Notes under the pieces: generated by a model
What the model saw: only the letters and a program-made list of their open reading frames with translations
The model's database searches: none
Told to the model about the DNA's origin: nothing
Assembly: GCF_009865135.1 (NCBI RefSeq)
Contig: NZ_WWGH01000001.1
Location: forward strand, 186,001 to 250,000
From: Streptomyces sp. SID8374
GTDB lineage: Bacteria; Actinomycetota; Actinomycetes; Streptomycetales; Streptomycetaceae
DNA: 64,000 nucleotides
Direction: 5' to 3'
Shown here: positions 37,654-45,429 of the stretch, piece by piece
Numbering within the stretch: position 1 is the stretch's first letter
Layout: each line of letters begins with the position of its first letter
Translations under genes and position numbers: made by a program

Positions 37654-38534
37654 AAGAACTCCCCGGACTCGACGGGCGCTCGGCCGGCGCCATCCGCATC
37701 GGCCCACGCGCCGGAATCGTCATCGCCCTGGCCGCCTTCCTCGGCCTGGTCGCCTTCTTCTGGCCGTTCCTCGTCGCACCGGGCCGCCTGGGGGCCAACT
37801 ACGCCCCGCCGCTGATCTTCGGCGTCCTGCTGGTCCTCGTCCTGTGCGTGGTGATCTCCGAGATCGCCGAGGGCGGCATCAACTCCAAGGCCCTGGCGAT
37901 GCTCGGGGTGCTCTCCGCCGTCAACGCGGCGCTGCGGCCGCTGGGTGCGGGCACGGCGGGGATCGAGACGGTGTTCTTCGTGCTGGTCCTGGCGGGCCGC
38001 GTCTACGGTCCCGGCTTCGGCTTCACGCTGGGCTGCACCTCGCTCTTCGCGTCCGCGCTGATCACCGGCGGGGTCGGCCCGTGGATGCCGTACCAGATGT
38101 TCGGCTGCGCGTTCGTCGGCATGCTCGCGGGCCTGCTGCCCCGCGCCACGGGCCGCCGCGAGGTGGTGATGCTCGCGGTCTACGGTTCGCTCTCCGGCTA
38201 TCTCTTCGGCTTCCTGCTGAACCTGTCCTTCTGGCCGTTCTCGGTGGACCCGAACAGCTCCATCGCCTATCTGCCGGGGCTCCCCTTCACCGAGCAGTGG
38301 CAGCGGTACCTCGCCTTCGACCTGGCGACGTCGCTCGGCTGGGACACCGGACGGGCTGTCACGAACTTCATCTGCATCATGCTGGCCGGCCCCGCCGTAC
38401 TCACCACGTTCCGCCGGGCGGCCCGGAAGGCACGTTTCCGGGCTCCGGTGCGGTTCGTGGGCCCGAAGTCCGGGGAACGCCCGGCCGTTCCGCCGTCGGC
38501 ACGCCTGACCAGTGACGATGAACGTACAATATGA
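37650..38534 (+). CDS. ECF transporter S component, predicted cobalamin-specific (CbrT-like)
   Basis: The product has 294 residues from GTG 37650 in a GTGA overlap. Roughly six or seven membrane segments are visible (GIVIALAAFLGLVAFFWPF, LIFGVLLVLVLCVVISE, AMLGVLSAVNAALRPLGAG, GFGFTLGCTSLFASALITGG, YQMFGCAFVGMLAGLLP, VVMLAVYGSLSGYLFGFLLN). The AVNAALRPLG helix and the GPWMPYQMFG loop are typical of the S-component group linked to cobalamin. Specificity is inferred mainly from the riboswitch at the head of the operon. A basic cytoplasmic tail follows the last helix. It is the last gene of the operon. Confidence 0.85.
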   Translation: MKELPGLDGRSAGAIRIGPRAGIVIALAAFLGLVAFFWPFLVAPGRLGANYAPPLIFGVLLVLVLCVVISEIAEGGINSKALAMLGVLSAVNAALRPLGAGTAGIETVFFVLVLAGRVYGPGFGFTLGCTSLFASALITGGVGPWMPYQMFGCAFVGMLAGLLPRATGRREVVMLAVYGSLSGYLFGFLLNLSFWPFSVDPNSSIAYLPGLPFTEQWQRYLAFDLATSLGWDTGRAVTNFICIMLAGPAVLTTFRRAARKARFRAPVRFVGPKSGERPAVPPSARLTSDDERTI

Positions 38535-38600
38535 CCGCTACTTTTCCGTCCGACCCCGAAACGGTTGCAGCGCAACTTGAGATGCGATAAGCCGACAATA

Positions 38601-38704
38601 GCCGCGAGCCGCGAGCCGCGAGCCGCGAGCCGCGAGCCGCGAGCCGCGAGCCGCGAGCCGCGAGCCGCGAGCCGCGAGCCGCGAGCCGCGAGCCGCGAGC
38701 CGCG
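38601..38704 (+). repeat. 7-bp tandem repeat (GCCGCGA), 14 full copies plus 6 bases
   Basis: The unit GCCGCGA repeats without a mismatch from 38601 to 38704. It lies in the 205-base gap after the ECF operon, ending 35 bases before the next start codon. Because it is perfect, it should be prone to slippage. It fits no CRISPR pattern, having no spacers. Confidence 0.98.
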
Positions 38705-38739
38705 TATGGGCGGTGTGCCCGTAGCCTTTCGGGGTGGCC

Positions 38740-40458
38740 ATGCACGCTAGCCAGCCTCTCCGCGTCCCCGTCGGGACCGACGCCGGGCGGTGGAGCACCC
38801 TTCGCGGTGAGAAGACCCTGGTCGTAGCGGCCCGTACGGTGACCTCGACCGTCCGGGTCCTCGAATGCCTGCCCGCCCTCCTCCGCGGGGACGGCCGGGT
38901 CACCGTCGTGTTCGCCCATGACCCCACCTCCGCCTTCAACGACGGCGTGCTGGACCTGCTGCACGACGCGGGCTGCCGGGTCATCCCCTGGGAGCAGATG
39001 GGCCACGCCGAGCCCGATCTGATCCTCACCGCCAGCGAGAACATCGACGTACCGGACGGCCACTGCCCCGTACTCGTGCTGCCCCACGGCATCGGCTTCC
39101 AGAAGCAGGTGCCGGACTCCCGCGCCCCCGGCGTCCGGCTGTCGGGGGTCGTGCCGGACAGCCTGCTGGAGTCCGGCCGGGCCTGGCTGGCCATCTCGCA
39201 CCCGGGACAGGAGGATCAGCTGCTCTCCTCGCACCCCAAGGCGGCCGGGCGCACGCTGCTGGTGGGCGACCCGTGCTACGACGAACTGCTGGGCAGTGCG
39301 GACCGGGCGGGCTCCTACCGCCGCGCGCTCGGCGTGCCCGACGGGCACCGGCTGGTGGTGCTCAGCTCCACCTGGGGGCCGACGTCGCTGTTCGGGCAGT
39401 ACCCAGGGCTTGCGGCCCGTGTGCTCGCCGCGCTGCCGTACGACGAGTTCCGGGTGGCGGCGATCGTGCATCCCAATGTCTGGTCGGCGCACGGTTCCTG
39501 GCAGATCCGCAATCTCCTGGCGCCCGCCCTGGACGCGGGGCTGATGCTCGTTCCCCATATCCACGCGTGGCGATCGGCGCTGGTCGCGGCGGACGTGGTC
39601 GTGGGCGACCACGGGTCGGTGACCCTGTACGGTGCGGCGCTCGGCAAGCCGGTTCTGCTGGGGGCCTACGGGAGCGAGGCCGTCCCCGGTACGGCGGTGG
39701 CCGCGCTAGGCCGGGTAGCTCCCCGCCTCGACCCGCACGGTGACGTACGGGAGCAGATCTCGTCGGCCCTCGCGACGCAGCGGCCGGAGCACTTCACCAC
39801 CGTCGCCGAGGGTGCCTTCGACCAGCCGGGCCGGGCGCTCCCCCGACTGCGTACGGCGCTGTACGACCTGCTCGGCCTGGCCGAACCGGCACCCGCTCCC
39901 CCGCAGGAGCGGTTTCTGACCGAGCCCGAGGAGACGGGCACACGGGTCACCTCCTGGCAGGTCATCACCACCGGTTCGACGGGCGGTGGTCCGGACGCCG
40001 TGACCGTACGCAGACGTCCTGCGGCGGTTCCGTGGGACGACGCCGACGAGGACCCGGCCACCGGGCGCTACCGCCATCTCGCCTGTGACGAGCGGGAGCC
40101 CGACCGGCGGGTGGTGGAGAACGCCTCGGTGCTGCTGTGCGGCGCCCCCGCGCCTTCCGCCGCTGCGGGGCTCGGGTGGATCGGCGAGACCCTGGACCGC
40201 CTTCCGGGCTGTCGGCTCGCGGCGACCTCGCTGGCAGGAGGCGGCTTTCTCGTGGGGCTGCGGAACGGCCGGATCGTGGAGGCATCCGTGACCGGGCCGC
40301 CGATGGACCCCGGGCTGCCGGCCGCGGCCGTCTACACACTGCTGCGCGCGGCAGCCCCGCTGGACGACGTGCTGATCGCCCTGCGGGTAGGGGCACGTGA
40401 GGAGGACGTGGCGCTTCGGCTCCGTACGTCGCCGTCGCCCGGCTCCGCACTCCGCTGA
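38740..40458 (+). CDS. CDP-glycerol glycerophosphotransferase-like protein (often labelled 'translation initiation factor 2')
   Basis: The product has 572 residues. ATG 38740 is preferred to GTG 38734, which is too close to the GGGG ribosome site. Residues about 30-370 have a GT-B-like layout: VVFAHDPTSAFNDGVLDLLHDAGCRVIPW, LVLPHGIGFQKQ, LAISHPGQEDQLL, LVVLSSTWGPTSLFGQYP, AAIVHPNVWSAHG and VVGDHGSVTLYGAALGKPVLLGAYG. The HPN and GDHGS motifs resemble the donor site of teichoic-acid glycerophosphotransferases. The C-terminal 200 residues are unrecognised. No signal peptide or membrane helix was seen. It may act in cell-envelope polymer synthesis. The function is not established, and the translation-factor label found in databases has no support in the motifs. 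Confidence 0.7.
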   Translation: MHASQPLRVPVGTDAGRWSTLRGEKTLVVAARTVTSTVRVLECLPALLRGDGRVTVVFAHDPTSAFNDGVLDLLHDAGCRVIPWEQMGHAEPDLILTASENIDVPDGHCPVLVLPHGIGFQKQVPDSRAPGVRLSGVVPDSLLESGRAWLAISHPGQEDQLLSSHPKAAGRTLLVGDPCYDELLGSADRAGSYRRALGVPDGHRLVVLSSTWGPTSLFGQYPGLAARVLAALPYDEFRVAAIVHPNVWSAHGSWQIRNLLAPALDAGLMLVPHIHAWRSALVAADVVVGDHGSVTLYGAALGKPVLLGAYGSEAVPGTAVAALGRVAPRLDPHGDVREQISSALATQRPEHFTTVAEGAFDQPGRALPRLRTALYDLLGLAEPAPAPPQERFLTEPEETGTRVTSWQVITTGSTGGGPDAVTVRRRPAAVPWDDADEDPATGRYRHLACDEREPDRRVVENASVLLCGAPAPSAAAGLGWIGETLDRLPGCRLAATSLAGGGFLVGLRNGRIVEASVTGPPMDPGLPAAAVYTLLRAAAPLDDVLIALRVGAREEDVALRLRTSPSPGSALR

Positions 40459-40468
40459 GGCGCCCCGC

Positions 40469-42640
40469 TCACCCCGCCGCGTCGCCTCCGGCAAGCCGCT
40501 GCCGCAGCTCCTGTACGCGCGGGCTGCCCCCGGCCTCGTAGACCTCCAGGGCACGTTCCAGGTGGGTGCGCACCTCCTGGGGGTCGCCCTGCGAGCGTGT
40601 CTGGATGTCGGCCAGCGCGACGAGCGCGTGGGCCTCGTAGTGGGTCGCCTCCTGGTCGCGGAGGGCCGCCGCCCCTTCCCGCAGGGCTCGAACCGCCTCG
40701 TCCGTCTCGCCGAGGTGGTCGTGGGCGATGCCGATGGCCACCCGGACACGGGCCGCCATCCGCAGGTCCTTGCGGGCGAGGAGCCGGTCGTGGGCTCCGC
40801 GCAGGGTGTCCAGGGCCTCGCGGGGGTCACCGGCCGCGTCCTGGGCGCAGCCGAGGAAGTAGGCCGCTATGGCGGCGCCCCGGCCCTCGTTCGCGGCGGT
40901 GTTGAGGTCCAGGGCGCTGCGGTAGGCCTCCATGGCCCGGACCGGGTCGTTGCGGTCCCAGTACCGTCCCGAGAACTCCTGCACGGAGGCGCGGACGACC
41001 AGGTCGCCGGAGACCTCGGCGCAGGCCTGGGCGGTGTCCAGCTCGCGCCGGGCGGCGTCGTACTCACCGAGGTCCATCAGCGGGCGCGACAGGAGACTGC
41101 GCAGCCTGGCCTCGGCCGCGGGCACCAGGGCCTCGGCCGCGGCGGCCGCCCCGAGTTCGAGCGATTCCCGCCAGTCGCCGAGGTGCCGGTGGTGGAGGAA
41201 GAGGACCGTGAACGCCTCCGCCAGCTGCCAGACCTCCGTCTGTAGCGCCTCCTCCCGCGCGGCGGCCCGCAGCACACCGAGGACGTTGCGGTGCTCGGCC
41301 TCCAGCCAGTCCACCGGCCGGGGCGCGCCCGGCGCGGCGAAGGGGTCGGGGACCGTGGCGAGCAGCTGGTCGAGGTCGGCGATCCGCAGCCGGTCCAGCC
41401 GGATCGCCCGGTCGGCGAGGGCGGTGAGGGCCAGGTAGTGCAGCGTCACCCGTCGCAGAAGGGCGGACCGCTCGGCCGGTCCCTCCTCCTCCGTCGCACG
41501 GTCGCCGGCGTGGAGCCGTACGAGGTCGTGGAAGCGGAAGCGGCCGTCCGGCGTCTCCTCCAGCAGGCTGGCACCGGTCAGCGCTTCCAGGGCTTCGGCG
41601 GTACGCCCCGGGTCCAGGCCCGCCGCCACCGCGGCGACTCCGGCGTCGAAGGTGGCTCCCGGGTGCCAGCCCATCAGGCGGTAGAGGCGGGCCGGTTCCG
41701 GGGGAAGTTCGCGGTAGACGAGGTCGAATGCGGCGGACACGGACCGATCCTTTCCGAGGGACATTCCTGCCAGTCGGCGCGGCTCCGCGGCCAGCTCCTC
41801 CGCGAGCGCCTCCAGGGTGAGGCGCGGCCGGGCCGCCAGCCGCCCGGCGACCACGTGCAGCGCCACCGGCAGCCCGTCGCAGAGCTGCACCAGGCGCTCG
41901 GCCGATGCCGGGTCGGCGGCGATCTTCTCCGCCCCGCACCGGTCGGCGAGCAGCTCCAGGGCGCTCTCCCGGTCCAGCGGCTCCACGGCCATCAACCGGG
42001 CGCCGTCCAGGGTGAGTTCTCCGAGCCCGCTGCCGCCGGCCACCACGAGGAAGCTGCCCTTCCCCTTCGGGATCAGCGCGGCGGCCTGGCCGGGCTGGGA
42101 GACGTTGTCCAGGAAGATCAGCAGCCGCCGGTCGGCGGAAAGGCTCCGCAGGAGCCGGACCCGGTCCGTGATCGAGGCCGGAATGTAGGCCTCGTCGACG
42201 CCGAGGGATCTCAGGCAGCACCGGACCGCCTCGGAGATATCGGCTCCCGCCGTCTCTCCCCGCAGGCTCGCGAAGTCCACGTAGATCTGTCCGCCCGGGA
42301 ACCGCTCGCGCCCCTGTTCCGCCCAGCGGGTCACCAGCGCGGTCTTGCCCACGCCGGGCGGGCCGTGCAGCACGGCGAACCCGACACCGGCGCTGTGCTC
42401 TTCGGGCGTCAGCCAGCCGTCGAGGGCGGCGAGGCTCTCCCTCCGGTTGATGAACGGCACCATCAGTGGCGGGATCTCGTCGGGTGTGACCCGTACGCCG
42501 GTCGGGGGCGCCTGCTGGACGGTGTACGTGATGCCGCCGTGGATCGTGGCGGCCTGTACGACCGGGCCGTGGACGGTGCCGGAGAGGTCGTTCTGCGCGG
42601 CGATGTGCCTGGAGCCGTGGCCCGGGCCCGGGGTGCTCAC
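40469..42640 (-). CDS. STAND/NB-ARC NTPase with C-terminal TPR-like repeats
   Basis: The product has 723 residues from GTG 42640, overlapping the stop of the small upstream gene (GTGA). The N-terminus (14-40) holds the short motif SGTVHGPVVQAATIHGGITY. An NB-ARC ATPase follows: Walker A GPPGVGKT (93-100), Walker B RLLIFLDNVSQPGQ, then LCDGLPVALHVVAGRLA (the GLPL motif) and a winged-helix region LYRLMGWHPGATFDAGVAA. The C-terminal half is helical TPR-like (YRSALDLNTAANEGRGAAIAAYFLGCAQDAAGDPREALDTL). There is no DNA-binding SARP domain or effector enzyme domain. STAND proteins are signal-triggered assembling switches in regulation or conflict; the trigger here is unknown. It forms a two-gene unit with the upstream small protein. 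Confidence 0.85.
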   Translation of the reverse strand: MSTPGPGHGSRHIAAQNDLSGTVHGPVVQAATIHGGITYTVQQAPPTGVRVTPDEIPPLMVPFINRRESLAALDGWLTPEEHSAGVGFAVLHGPPGVGKTALVTRWAEQGRERFPGGQIYVDFASLRGETAGADISEAVRCCLRSLGVDEAYIPASITDRVRLLRSLSADRRLLIFLDNVSQPGQAAALIPKGKGSFLVVAGGSGLGELTLDGARLMAVEPLDRESALELLADRCGAEKIAADPASAERLVQLCDGLPVALHVVAGRLAARPRLTLEALAEELAAEPRRLAGMSLGKDRSVSAAFDLVYRELPPEPARLYRLMGWHPGATFDAGVAAVAAGLDPGRTAEALEALTGASLLEETPDGRFRFHDLVRLHAGDRATEEEGPAERSALLRRVTLHYLALTALADRAIRLDRLRIADLDQLLATVPDPFAAPGAPRPVDWLEAEHRNVLGVLRAAAREEALQTEVWQLAEAFTVLFLHHRHLGDWRESLELGAAAAAEALVPAAEARLRSLLSRPLMDLGEYDAARRELDTAQACAEVSGDLVVRASVQEFSGRYWDRNDPVRAMEAYRSALDLNTAANEGRGAAIAAYFLGCAQDAAGDPREALDTLRGAHDRLLARKDLRMAARVRVAIGIAHDHLGETDEAVRALREGAAALRDQEATHYEAHALVALADIQTRSQGDPQEVRTHLERALEVYEAGGSPRVQELRQRLAGGDAAG

Positions 42641-43092
42641 GCGGTGCCCGGTTCCGGCCGGGGCGCTGCCGTACCCCCGCCGTTGAAGGTCAGGCCCGAG
42701 ATGTCGTGCCCCTGGATCACCTGGCCGTAATAGGTGCCCCCGTTGGTGCTGTTGTTGACCGTGACGGTGGGGCCGGGGGCTTGGTGCGGGGCCAGTTCGT
42801 CCAGCAGGTCCCTCAGCTCCCCGGCGGCCTCCGGGTTGTCGCGCAGGGCCCTGCGGAGCCTGACCCGCCATGCGGCCGCGATGTCCTCGGCGCTCTCCTC
42901 GTCGCCGCTGCGGCGCGCCGCGACCAGCTCCTCGCGGGACTCCTCCAGCTCGGCGTCCACGGCCTCGCTGTCCTCGCCCCGTGCCAGGAACCGGGCCAGC
43001 CGCCCGCGCACCTGCGACCAGGCCTCGGTCGCCATCAGCCCCACGAACGTCGTCGCACCCGATGCCGCCAGTGCCGCCAACTCGGCTTCCAT
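42637..43092 (-). CDS. Small helical protein with a C-terminal GxVxQ motif, partner of the STAND NTPase
   Basis: The product has 151 residues from ATG 43092 (GAGGGG upstream). The first 100 or so residues are charged and helical (MEAELAALAASGATTFVGLM, RLARFLARGEDSEAVDAELEESREELVAARR, RRALRDNPEAAGELRDLLDELAP). They are followed by VNNSTNGGTYYGQVIQGHDI then SGLTF, which repeats the G-x-V-x-Q-x3-I-x-G pattern at the N-terminus of the STAND protein. No known enzyme motif is present. A shared recognition element in two coupled genes suggests the proteins bind each other or a common partner, possibly with this protein as sensor or effector-associated module. The family is not recognised with confidence. 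Confidence 0.65.
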   Translation of the reverse strand: MEAELAALAASGATTFVGLMATEAWSQVRGRLARFLARGEDSEAVDAELEESREELVAARRSGDEESAEDIAAAWRVRLRRALRDNPEAAGELRDLLDELAPHQAPGPTVTVNNSTNGGTYYGQVIQGHDISGLTFNGGGTAAPRPEPGTA

Positions 43093-43236
43093 CGGCCCCC
43101 CTCTGTCTCACCTGTCACCGTACGGGCACGTAACCCGCCACTGGTGCAACCGTAGAGAGCGAACGGTCCCATCGGAAGCGGAATCGAGGGCGCGGCGCGG
43201 TGCAGTTCCAGCCATGTCGGCCGAGGCCGGGCCGCG

Positions 43237-43649
43237 TCACGGCGCGCGGTGCCGCACAGCGGTGTTGCGGCCGGGCAGGCCGGTCATGAGCGCCGCCGCC
43301 ACCGCCAGATGCATCAGGGCGAGGGAGGTACGCGTCCCGGTGGTCATCCCGGATCCGGTCAGCGGAAGGAACGACAGCAGGAGGACGGCGCAGGCGGCCA
43401 CGGTCCAGATGAGGCCCGGCCGCCGGGTGAACCGTTCGAGGGCCGCCAGCAGCGCCCGGCCGAGCAGCGAGATCAGCAGGGCGAGCGCCGCGACCGGTGA
43501 CAGGCCTATTCCAGGGTCTCCCCCGCCTCCGGGTCGGTGCTCCGCAGCCGGTGGCCGAGGAGCGGTTCGGTGACGAGCCAGATGAGCCCGGGGGCCAGGA
43601 CGGCGACGAGGACCGTGGCGTCGCGGCGGCGCCGGTAGGGGGCTGTCAT
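43237..43649 (-). pseudogene. DUF6069-like small membrane protein, interrupted by a single-base frameshift
   Basis: An ATG at 43649 (ATGA overlap with the TetR stop) gives MTAPYRRRRDATVLVAVLAP and GLIWLVTEPLLGHRLRSTDP, but the frame ends after 47 codons at 43506. The next frame then continues sensibly as SPVAALALLISLLGRALLAALERF, GLIWTVAACAVLLLSFLP and LALMHLAVAAALMTGLPG to 43237. Together they make one protein of about 137 residues with four membrane helices, like actinobacterial DUF6069 proteins. Adding one G to the run of five (plus-strand C run 43520-43524) would restore the frame, so a one-base deletion is the simplest reading. A sequencing error is possible. Its likely partner and regulator is the upstream TetR. 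Confidence 0.65.
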
Positions 43650-44272
43650 CGGTCGGCCTCCTCGGCGTGGACGAGCGCCCCGTTGAGGAAGACGTCCGCC
43701 AACTGCTGGGCGGTGAGGCGGGATTCGTCGTCGGGGCGCGGGCGGGTGAACAGCAGCCCGATGAAGAGGGCGGCGATCCGGTCGGCCGGGAGGCGCAGGC
43801 TCGCCTTGTCGGGTTCCAGCAGGTCGGCGACCGCGCTGCGGATGGCCGCCATCGACTCCTCGCGCCCCATGCCCCGGCGCTGTTCATCCGTCGGGGTGTC
43901 GCGGCGGCGGTGGCCGGAGGCGTGCAGCGATCCGGCGATGGCGCCCATCCGGTCCAGGTGGGCTTCCAGGGCATCGGCGGCCTCGGCCAGCCGGTCCGGC
44001 AGCGGGAGGTCGGAGGGGATCGACATCAGTTCGCGTACGGCGTGGTCGTGGCGCATCGCTTCGGCCGTGCAGGCGTCCAGCAGCTCCTCCTTGCCGGTGA
44101 AGACGCGGAAGATCGTCGCCTCGCCGATCCCGGCGGCGCGCGCGATCTTGCTGGTGGTGACGGCGGCGCCGTACTCGGCGATCAGCGGAATCGCCGCCTT
44201 CACGATCATTTCCCTGCGCTGCTCGGGGTTCATCCCCGCGGCACGACGGCGGGTCACCGGTTTCTCTGTCAT
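43646..44272 (-). CDS. TetR-family transcriptional regulator
   Basis: The product has 208 residues. The N-terminal helix-turn-helix reads EQRREMIVKAAIPLIAEYGAAVTTSKIARAAGIGEATIFRVFTGKEELLDA, close to the AcrR/TetR consensus. The C-terminal ligand domain is helical (LAEAADALEAHLDRMGAIAGSLHASG, RIAALFIGLLFTRPRPDDES). A near-perfect palindrome lies 16 bases before its start, so autorepression is likely. It is translationally coupled to the downstream DUF6069 gene, which is probably part of its target operon. The inducer is unknown. Confidence 0.92.
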   Translation of the reverse strand: MTEKPVTRRRAAGMNPEQRREMIVKAAIPLIAEYGAAVTTSKIARAAGIGEATIFRVFTGKEELLDACTAEAMRHDHAVRELMSIPSDLPLPDRLAEAADALEAHLDRMGAIAGSLHASGHRRRDTPTDEQRRGMGREESMAAIRSAVADLLEPDKASLRLPADRIAALFIGLLFTRPRPDDESRLTAQQLADVFLNGALVHAEEADR

Positions 44273-44287
44273 ACCGCCGGACTTTAC

Positions 44288-44305
44288 GGAGTGAGCACTC
44301 ACTCC
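44288..44305. promoter_or_regulatory. TetR-type operator palindrome
   Basis: GGAGTGAGCACTCACTCC has two perfect 8-bp arms around a central CA. It lies 16 bases before the TetR start and 155 bases before the rightward lipoprotein gene, as expected for an autoregulatory site. Confidence 0.75.
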
Positions 44306-44459
44306 ATCGACGGGCCCGCCCTTCCCGGGCCCCCTTCCGACCGCTCCGATGTCCGACGCAACCGCGAACCGGCCGGACGCGTGATGATGGGGGAAGAGGC
44401 AACGACACGGCAGCGCTCCGCCGGGACGGCCGGCCGGTGCCCCGGAAAGGGCGGTCGCC

Positions 44460-45425
44460 ATGTCCACAGCCCGGTCGAACGCATCAGCCCGATCGAGGAC
44501 ACCGGCCGCCGCGCTGCTCACCGCGCTCCTCCTTGTCCTTTTCGCCGCCGGGTGCACGGGCGGGGACGGTTCGGGGTCCGAGAGCCGGAGCAGCAGCCCG
44601 CCGGGGACGGACGCGAAAGTGCTCGCGGTGAAGATCGACAATGTGGCACCGGCCCGGCCGCAGACCGGGCTGGAGCGGGCCGACATCGTCTATGTGGAGC
44701 AGGTGGAGGCCGGGCTGAGCCGTCTCCTCGCGGTCTACTCCTCCGACGTTCCGCCGGTCATCGGCCCGGTCCGCAGCGCCCGGGAGACCGATCTGGAGCT
44801 GCTGCGCCAGTTCGACCGGCCGGTGCTCGCCTTCTCGGGCGCCCAGAGCAGGCTCCTGCCCGCCATCGACCGGGCGCCCCTGGACGCCGTACCGCCGCCG
44901 GCCGCGCCCCGGGCGTACTTCCGGGGTGCCGAGCGGCCTGCCCCGCACAATCTCTATCTGCGGCCGGAGAGGATCCCGTACAGCGCTTCCGGGACCGATG
45001 CTGTCGAGACGCTGGGGCTGAGGTTCGGCCCCGCGCCGACGGGCGGAAGGGCCGAGGAGAGCCGTACGGTCCGCTTCCCGTCCGCGCGCACCACCTTCAC
45101 CTGGTCCGCCGAGCGCGAGCGGTGGCTGGTCTCCATGGACGGCTCCCCCGCCCGTACGAGCGAGGGCGGGCCGCTCGGGGCCGCCACGGTGATCGTGCAG
45201 GACGTGACCGTACGCCCGTCGGCCTTCGGTGACCGGTCCGGGAACAACACCCCGTTCACGGAGACCGTGGGCTCGGGCACCGCCCAGGTTCTGCGCGACG
45301 GCAAGGCGTACGAGGCCCGGTGGGCGCGGACCTCGGCGGACGCGGACACGCGGTTCACCACGCCGGACGGCGAGCGGATCGATCTGGCCGAGGGGCCTCT
45401 CTGGATCGTGTACGCGGCCCGCTGA
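44460..45425 (+). CDS. DUF3048 lipoprotein (YerB-like)
   Basis: The product has 321 residues. The N-terminus is a lipoprotein signal with a lipobox ending LFAAGC (Cys near 32), followed by a Gly/Ser-rich tether. The body matches DUF3048: LAVKIDNVAPARPQTGLERADIVYVEQVEAGLSRLLAVY, IGPVRSARETDLELLRQFD, the YFRGAERPAPHNLYLRPERI segment, and a C-terminal half with DVTVRPSAFGDRSGNNTPFTETVGSG and PLWIVYAAR. It is expected on the outer face of the membrane. DUF3048 proteins are widespread in Gram-positive bacteria, with no assigned reaction. The ATG follows GAAAGGGCGG. It shows no clear operon link, with the divergent TetR gene 187 bases upstream. Confidence 0.9.
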   Translation: MSTARSNASARSRTPAAALLTALLLVLFAAGCTGGDGSGSESRSSSPPGTDAKVLAVKIDNVAPARPQTGLERADIVYVEQVEAGLSRLLAVYSSDVPPVIGPVRSARETDLELLRQFDRPVLAFSGAQSRLLPAIDRAPLDAVPPPAAPRAYFRGAERPAPHNLYLRPERIPYSASGTDAVETLGLRFGPAPTGGRAEESRTVRFPSARTTFTWSAERERWLVSMDGSPARTSEGGPLGAATVIVQDVTVRPSAFGDRSGNNTPFTETVGSGTAQVLRDGKAYEARWARTSADADTRFTTPDGERIDLAEGPLWIVYAAR

Positions 45426-45429
45426 GGCC

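Noticed and set aside
38601..38704. CRISPR array
   Set aside because: The repeat is 7 bases with no spacers and no cas genes are nearby.
38565..38750. A small rightward frame encoding repeated ASREPRA units
   Set aside because: It is only the translation of the GCCGCGA tandem repeat and has no ribosome site or conserved content.
43506..43649. Programmed -1 frameshift in the DUF6069-like gene
   Set aside because: The G run lacks a proper X-XXY-YYZ heptamer and no strong downstream structure was evident, so simple deletion or sequencing error is more likely.
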